From Terana coerulea (Eukaryota > Basidiomycota > Agaricomycetes > Polyporales > Phanerochaetaceae), in NCBI GenBank assembly GCA_024811115.1, contig JAKOGH010000735.1, positions 1 through 20,488 of the forward strand: a stretch of DNA of 20,488 nucleotides. Reading direction: 5' to 3'. Position numbers and translations under genes: made by a program. The notes beneath the pieces are model-generated. The model was not told the origin of the DNA. It did no database searches and was given only the letters and a program-made list of their open reading frames with translations. Positions 18,148 through 20,488 of this stretch are shown in pieces (the first letter of the stretch is position 1; each line of letters starts with the position of its first letter).

Positions 18148-18673
18148 CTAAGCCAATTGTACCACTCGAGTTTTGAAATTTGACGCTATTTTGACCTCTA
18201 CTGCCTGGCTCTCCTGTGTGGGACAAGGTGAGTGGCGAACAGCCATGCTCAGTTACAGGCTAACCTGAAATTCGTAGACTAATGTCTCGTCGAGGTCATC
18301 AATATCCGGCTCATCGGTTGTGTTTTGTGCGCCACCGAAGAAGGTCTGGGAAAAATGACCCCCGAGCTGTCGCTACTGCTGTAGAAGAACAGTCAGTCCT
18401 GGGCTTCGTCTTAAGTATCCTTGGCGACGGTCCCAAGTGATCGAACGACGGTGTCTTGTACCATCGGATTCGTGCTCGGGTATTCATCTTGGGGGCCCAG
18501 ATACGCAAGTGGTGAGAGGGTCTAAGTAGAGGTGAGTGAGAATTCGTGCTGTGCCGCCCATATAAAATTCATGTAGCGTGGCCACAGCAGTAGCCAGGCG
18601 ATCTGCGCGTGTCACATACGGGACAAGGGGCTTTTCGCTTTTGCGCGCTTAAAAGAATGCTGGGACACAGCAT
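18148..18673 (-). CDS. Possible small multi-exon gene, hypothetical protein
   Basis: I do not recognise this protein. A reading is possible from ATG at 18673. Exon 1 is 18673-18620 (MLCPSILLSAQKRKAPCP), with donor gtatgt. Exon 2 starts at 18521 after acceptor cttag (TLSPLAYLGPQDEYPSTNPM...). A third exon, 18366-18265, reads LGGHFSQTFFGGAQNTTDEP then an acidic stretch and ETLVYEFQ. A clean 51-bp intron follows (18264-18214, gttagc...cacacag). The last exon, 18213-18148, ends SNFKTRVVQLA and stop. The end of exon 2 is uncertain: candidate donors are gtacaa at 18462 and gtcgcc at 18428, and the frame otherwise meets TAA. The product would be about 93-104 residues. The last two exons are the best supported. 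It converges with clpP and diverges from the F-box-like gene. Confidence 0.4.
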
Positions 18674-18748
18674 CTACCGCAGCATAATAGGATGAACGAG
18701 GCAACACCTTACATAGCCTCCTCCTAGCACAACCGCAAACAGTGGGCC

Positions 18749-18756
18749 TATAAATA
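18749..18756 (+). promoter_or_regulatory. TATA box of the F-box-like gene
   Basis: TATAAATA sits about 115 bases before the start codon at 18869, within GGGCCTATAAATATTCC. That would place transcription start near 18780 with a CT-rich leader (18785-18812), as is common in fungal promoters. Confidence 0.55.
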
Positions 18757-18868
18757 TTCCTGTGAAGTAGGATTCTTGCGCTTACAATCAACCTCTCCCC
18801 TCCGTCCCCCATCTCTGACGGCGAACCACCATTACACCACCTATTGCGGAACGTCGTTACCCTTGGAT

Positions 18869-20429
18869 ATGAAGACGCCACGCGCACTATCGAGAATCAC
18901 ATCCGCTATGCACAAGCCGTTCGGAGTTCGTCCACTCGAAGTTATGCAGGAGCAAAAGCCTGTACCTATACCTGTATCCGCGCCACAAGTCACGCCAGAA
19001 GTAGCGACGCAGCCGATGCCCTCGGCGCCAGAACCTGATATTCGCGCCGGACCGTTCTCTCTAGCTCTCGTCAACACTCGCGATATACCGCACGATATTA
19101 TCGTACTCATCCTCGGGCAATTTGATCCCATCCGCGACGCAGTCATGCTGGCTCGTTGCTGCCTGGTTCATTCGAGCTGGGTCTATCCTGCAAGATCCTC
19201 ATGAACTTCAGTGCCGTGAAATTCAGCAAGCCGCTGCCTACCATACGGTTTCTCGACGACATCGCGGCTTCTGCCCCTCATCAACTCAGACAAAGCGTGC
19301 ATGCGCTCACTCTGAACGCCGTTGCTGTTCCGATGATCAAGCATATGGATATCCTGGTGGACCTTCCCTCTCTGCAGACGCTGACATTCGCCGGAGACGG
19401 AGATAGAAGCACCATCAAGCGAATGGAGCTAGTACATGCTCTAGCCCGCATACCCTCTGTATGGCACATCGGCATCCGCGACGTTGGAGTCGAGGCCTAT
19501 ACGAGCCCTGCCGCTGCACTACCGACTATCACGCGGCTCACTGTTGCCGGCGACGTCGCTATGTGGCCTTTGAAGGAGCTCGTGTCGCTCTGCCAAAACG
19601 TCCGCGAACTAGTTGTAGACGATGCTGCTTCTCAGGCGGAGTATCGGGGCATTCACATCCATTCTAGTTCTCATGAGGACATTGGTGGAGATGCCGAGGG
19701 TTTAGCAGAAGCGCTGTCGGCTGCCGCGGTGTGCACAGCAGTGCTGAAAAACCTGTGTGGCTACTCGATGGACCAGGCCGCCTCCAGACTCCGCCCATTC
19801 CAGTCTATCACTCATATCTGTCTGCAAGGTCTTTTCGCAGCCGAGAGCGATATTCTCAGTGTCAGCGAGTTGTTGGGCTCAATTGGCCCCCGTCTTCATC
19901 ATCTGACGTTATGCTTCTATGGAATGCGCGGCGGCGGTTTGGACGTGAAGATCGCTTACAGTGAGCTGTTTCCTCGTTTCATTTTCTAGGCCGTTCACGT
20001 AGATCTGAATCGATTGGCTGTTTTGCAGATTACGAGGCATACAAACGAAGTTTACCCAGAAACTGCTACCAGCTCTCCTCATGCACATCGCTCTCATGGC
20101 TGCGACTCCAAGGATGCGACACTATCTCATGGTGGGACCTCTTGCTGTGGATCATGCCCAGTATCGAAGAGCTATACAAGCAGAATAGCAAATTCAAGAT
20201 CTGCTACGAGCCGGACTCTTCGTCGTCAATCGCGTATATTGAAAGACTCCACCATGTCAGCCACGTCCAGAGGATCGGTCATATTCCGAGGAGGTATGCG
20301 GTTAGGCGAAAAGTACGCGTTGCGCCCGGGGAAGAAAATTATGCGATCGACAGGGGTGTCCTGACTGAAGAACAGCTTTCGGATGTGCAGATGTTCTACA
20401 AGTTACGACCCTTCCCGGGATACTACTAG
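18869..20429 (+). CDS. F-box-like domain protein, two exons, one-base frame break
   Basis: Many basidiomycetes carry large families of such proteins. F-box proteins usually link substrates to SCF ubiquitin ligases through Skp1, but the target here is unknown. The start MKTPRALSRITSAMHKPFGV is followed by a Pro-rich linker and an F-box-like motif at about 70-108 (NTRDIPHDIIVLILGQFDPI, ARCCLVHSSWVYPA). The rest resembles the leucine-rich, beta/alpha C-terminal part of these proteins (KPLPTIRFLDDIAAS, LPSLQTLTFAG, LVSLCQNVRELVVDD). The intron 19961-20028 (gtgagc...gcag, 68 bp) is in phase 1. Exon 2 reads YEAYKRSLPRNCYQLSS to the stop after FPGYY. A frame change is needed at about 19150-19220, between SWVYPARSS and MNFSAVKF; one inserted base restores about 497 residues. 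No homopolymer marks the spot. It could be an assembly error or a pseudogene. Confidence 0.75.
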
Positions 20430-20488
20430 TTCTGTGGCGGACACATTTACAGAAGCGTTTCAGCATGTTCTCCAATGTCAATGTATCG
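20430..20488. other. 3' flank of the F-box-like gene
   Basis: This short stretch lies after the stop codon and ends at the window edge. I see no polyadenylation signal of the AATAAA type in it. Confidence 0.4.

Noticed and set aside
17843..18226. A 127-codon minus-strand frame over the clpP 3' end.
   Set aside because: It is antisense to clpP exons 8-9 and out of frame with the minus-strand exon candidates. Nothing in its translation is recognisable.

Overview
The window looks like nuclear DNA of a filamentous basidiomycete, probably an agaricomycete. The reasons are genes split by many short GT-AG introns (about 50-100 bp), small conserved eukaryotic genes, and a GC-rich repeat-laden block between gene clusters. 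Species cannot be named from sequence alone.

Left edge (1-595, minus): the 5' part of a Cyc8/Ssn6-type TPR co-repressor gene, cut by the window edge. From 596 to about 11,400 the DNA is GC-rich and almost gene-free. Its only supported gene is a four-exon SERF/4F5 gene (6082-6484, plus). The block holds four TIR-bounded non-autonomous DNA transposons, each with a visible target-site duplication: 1299-2136 (9 bp), 4083-4934 (8 bp), 8051-8727 (9 bp, with 115-bp arms) and 8999-9777 (8 bp, hAT-like TAGTGTTGCC ends). The 4083-4934 element carries a tRNA-like Pol III promoter and a long polypyrimidine tract.

Right half: degenerate tandem repeats (about 11,410-12,095) lead into a complete five-exon Brr6/Brl1 nuclear-envelope gene (12101-13588, minus). 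Next come a decayed partial copy of a mitochondrial clpP locus (about 13,690-14,590), a 126-bp tandem repeat, a PhyH-type dioxygenase gene (15203-16373, plus), the full-structure clpP gene (16842-17991, plus), a possible small minus-strand gene (18148-18673) and an F-box-like gene (18869-20429, plus).

Three points stand out. (1) clpP and its flanks were duplicated around the PhyH gene and one copy has decayed. (2) The intact-structure clpP gene appears to contain a 6-nt microexon (ATGCAG) and a GC-AG intron. (3) Four of the six recognisable genes (cyc8, PhyH, clpP, F-box) each read through only if exactly one base is missing from the assembly. At least two of these sites are 5-base homopolymers, which points to base-calling deletions rather than four independent gene deaths. 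The genes do not form a pathway. They are unrelated housekeeping genes next to a transposon-rich island.
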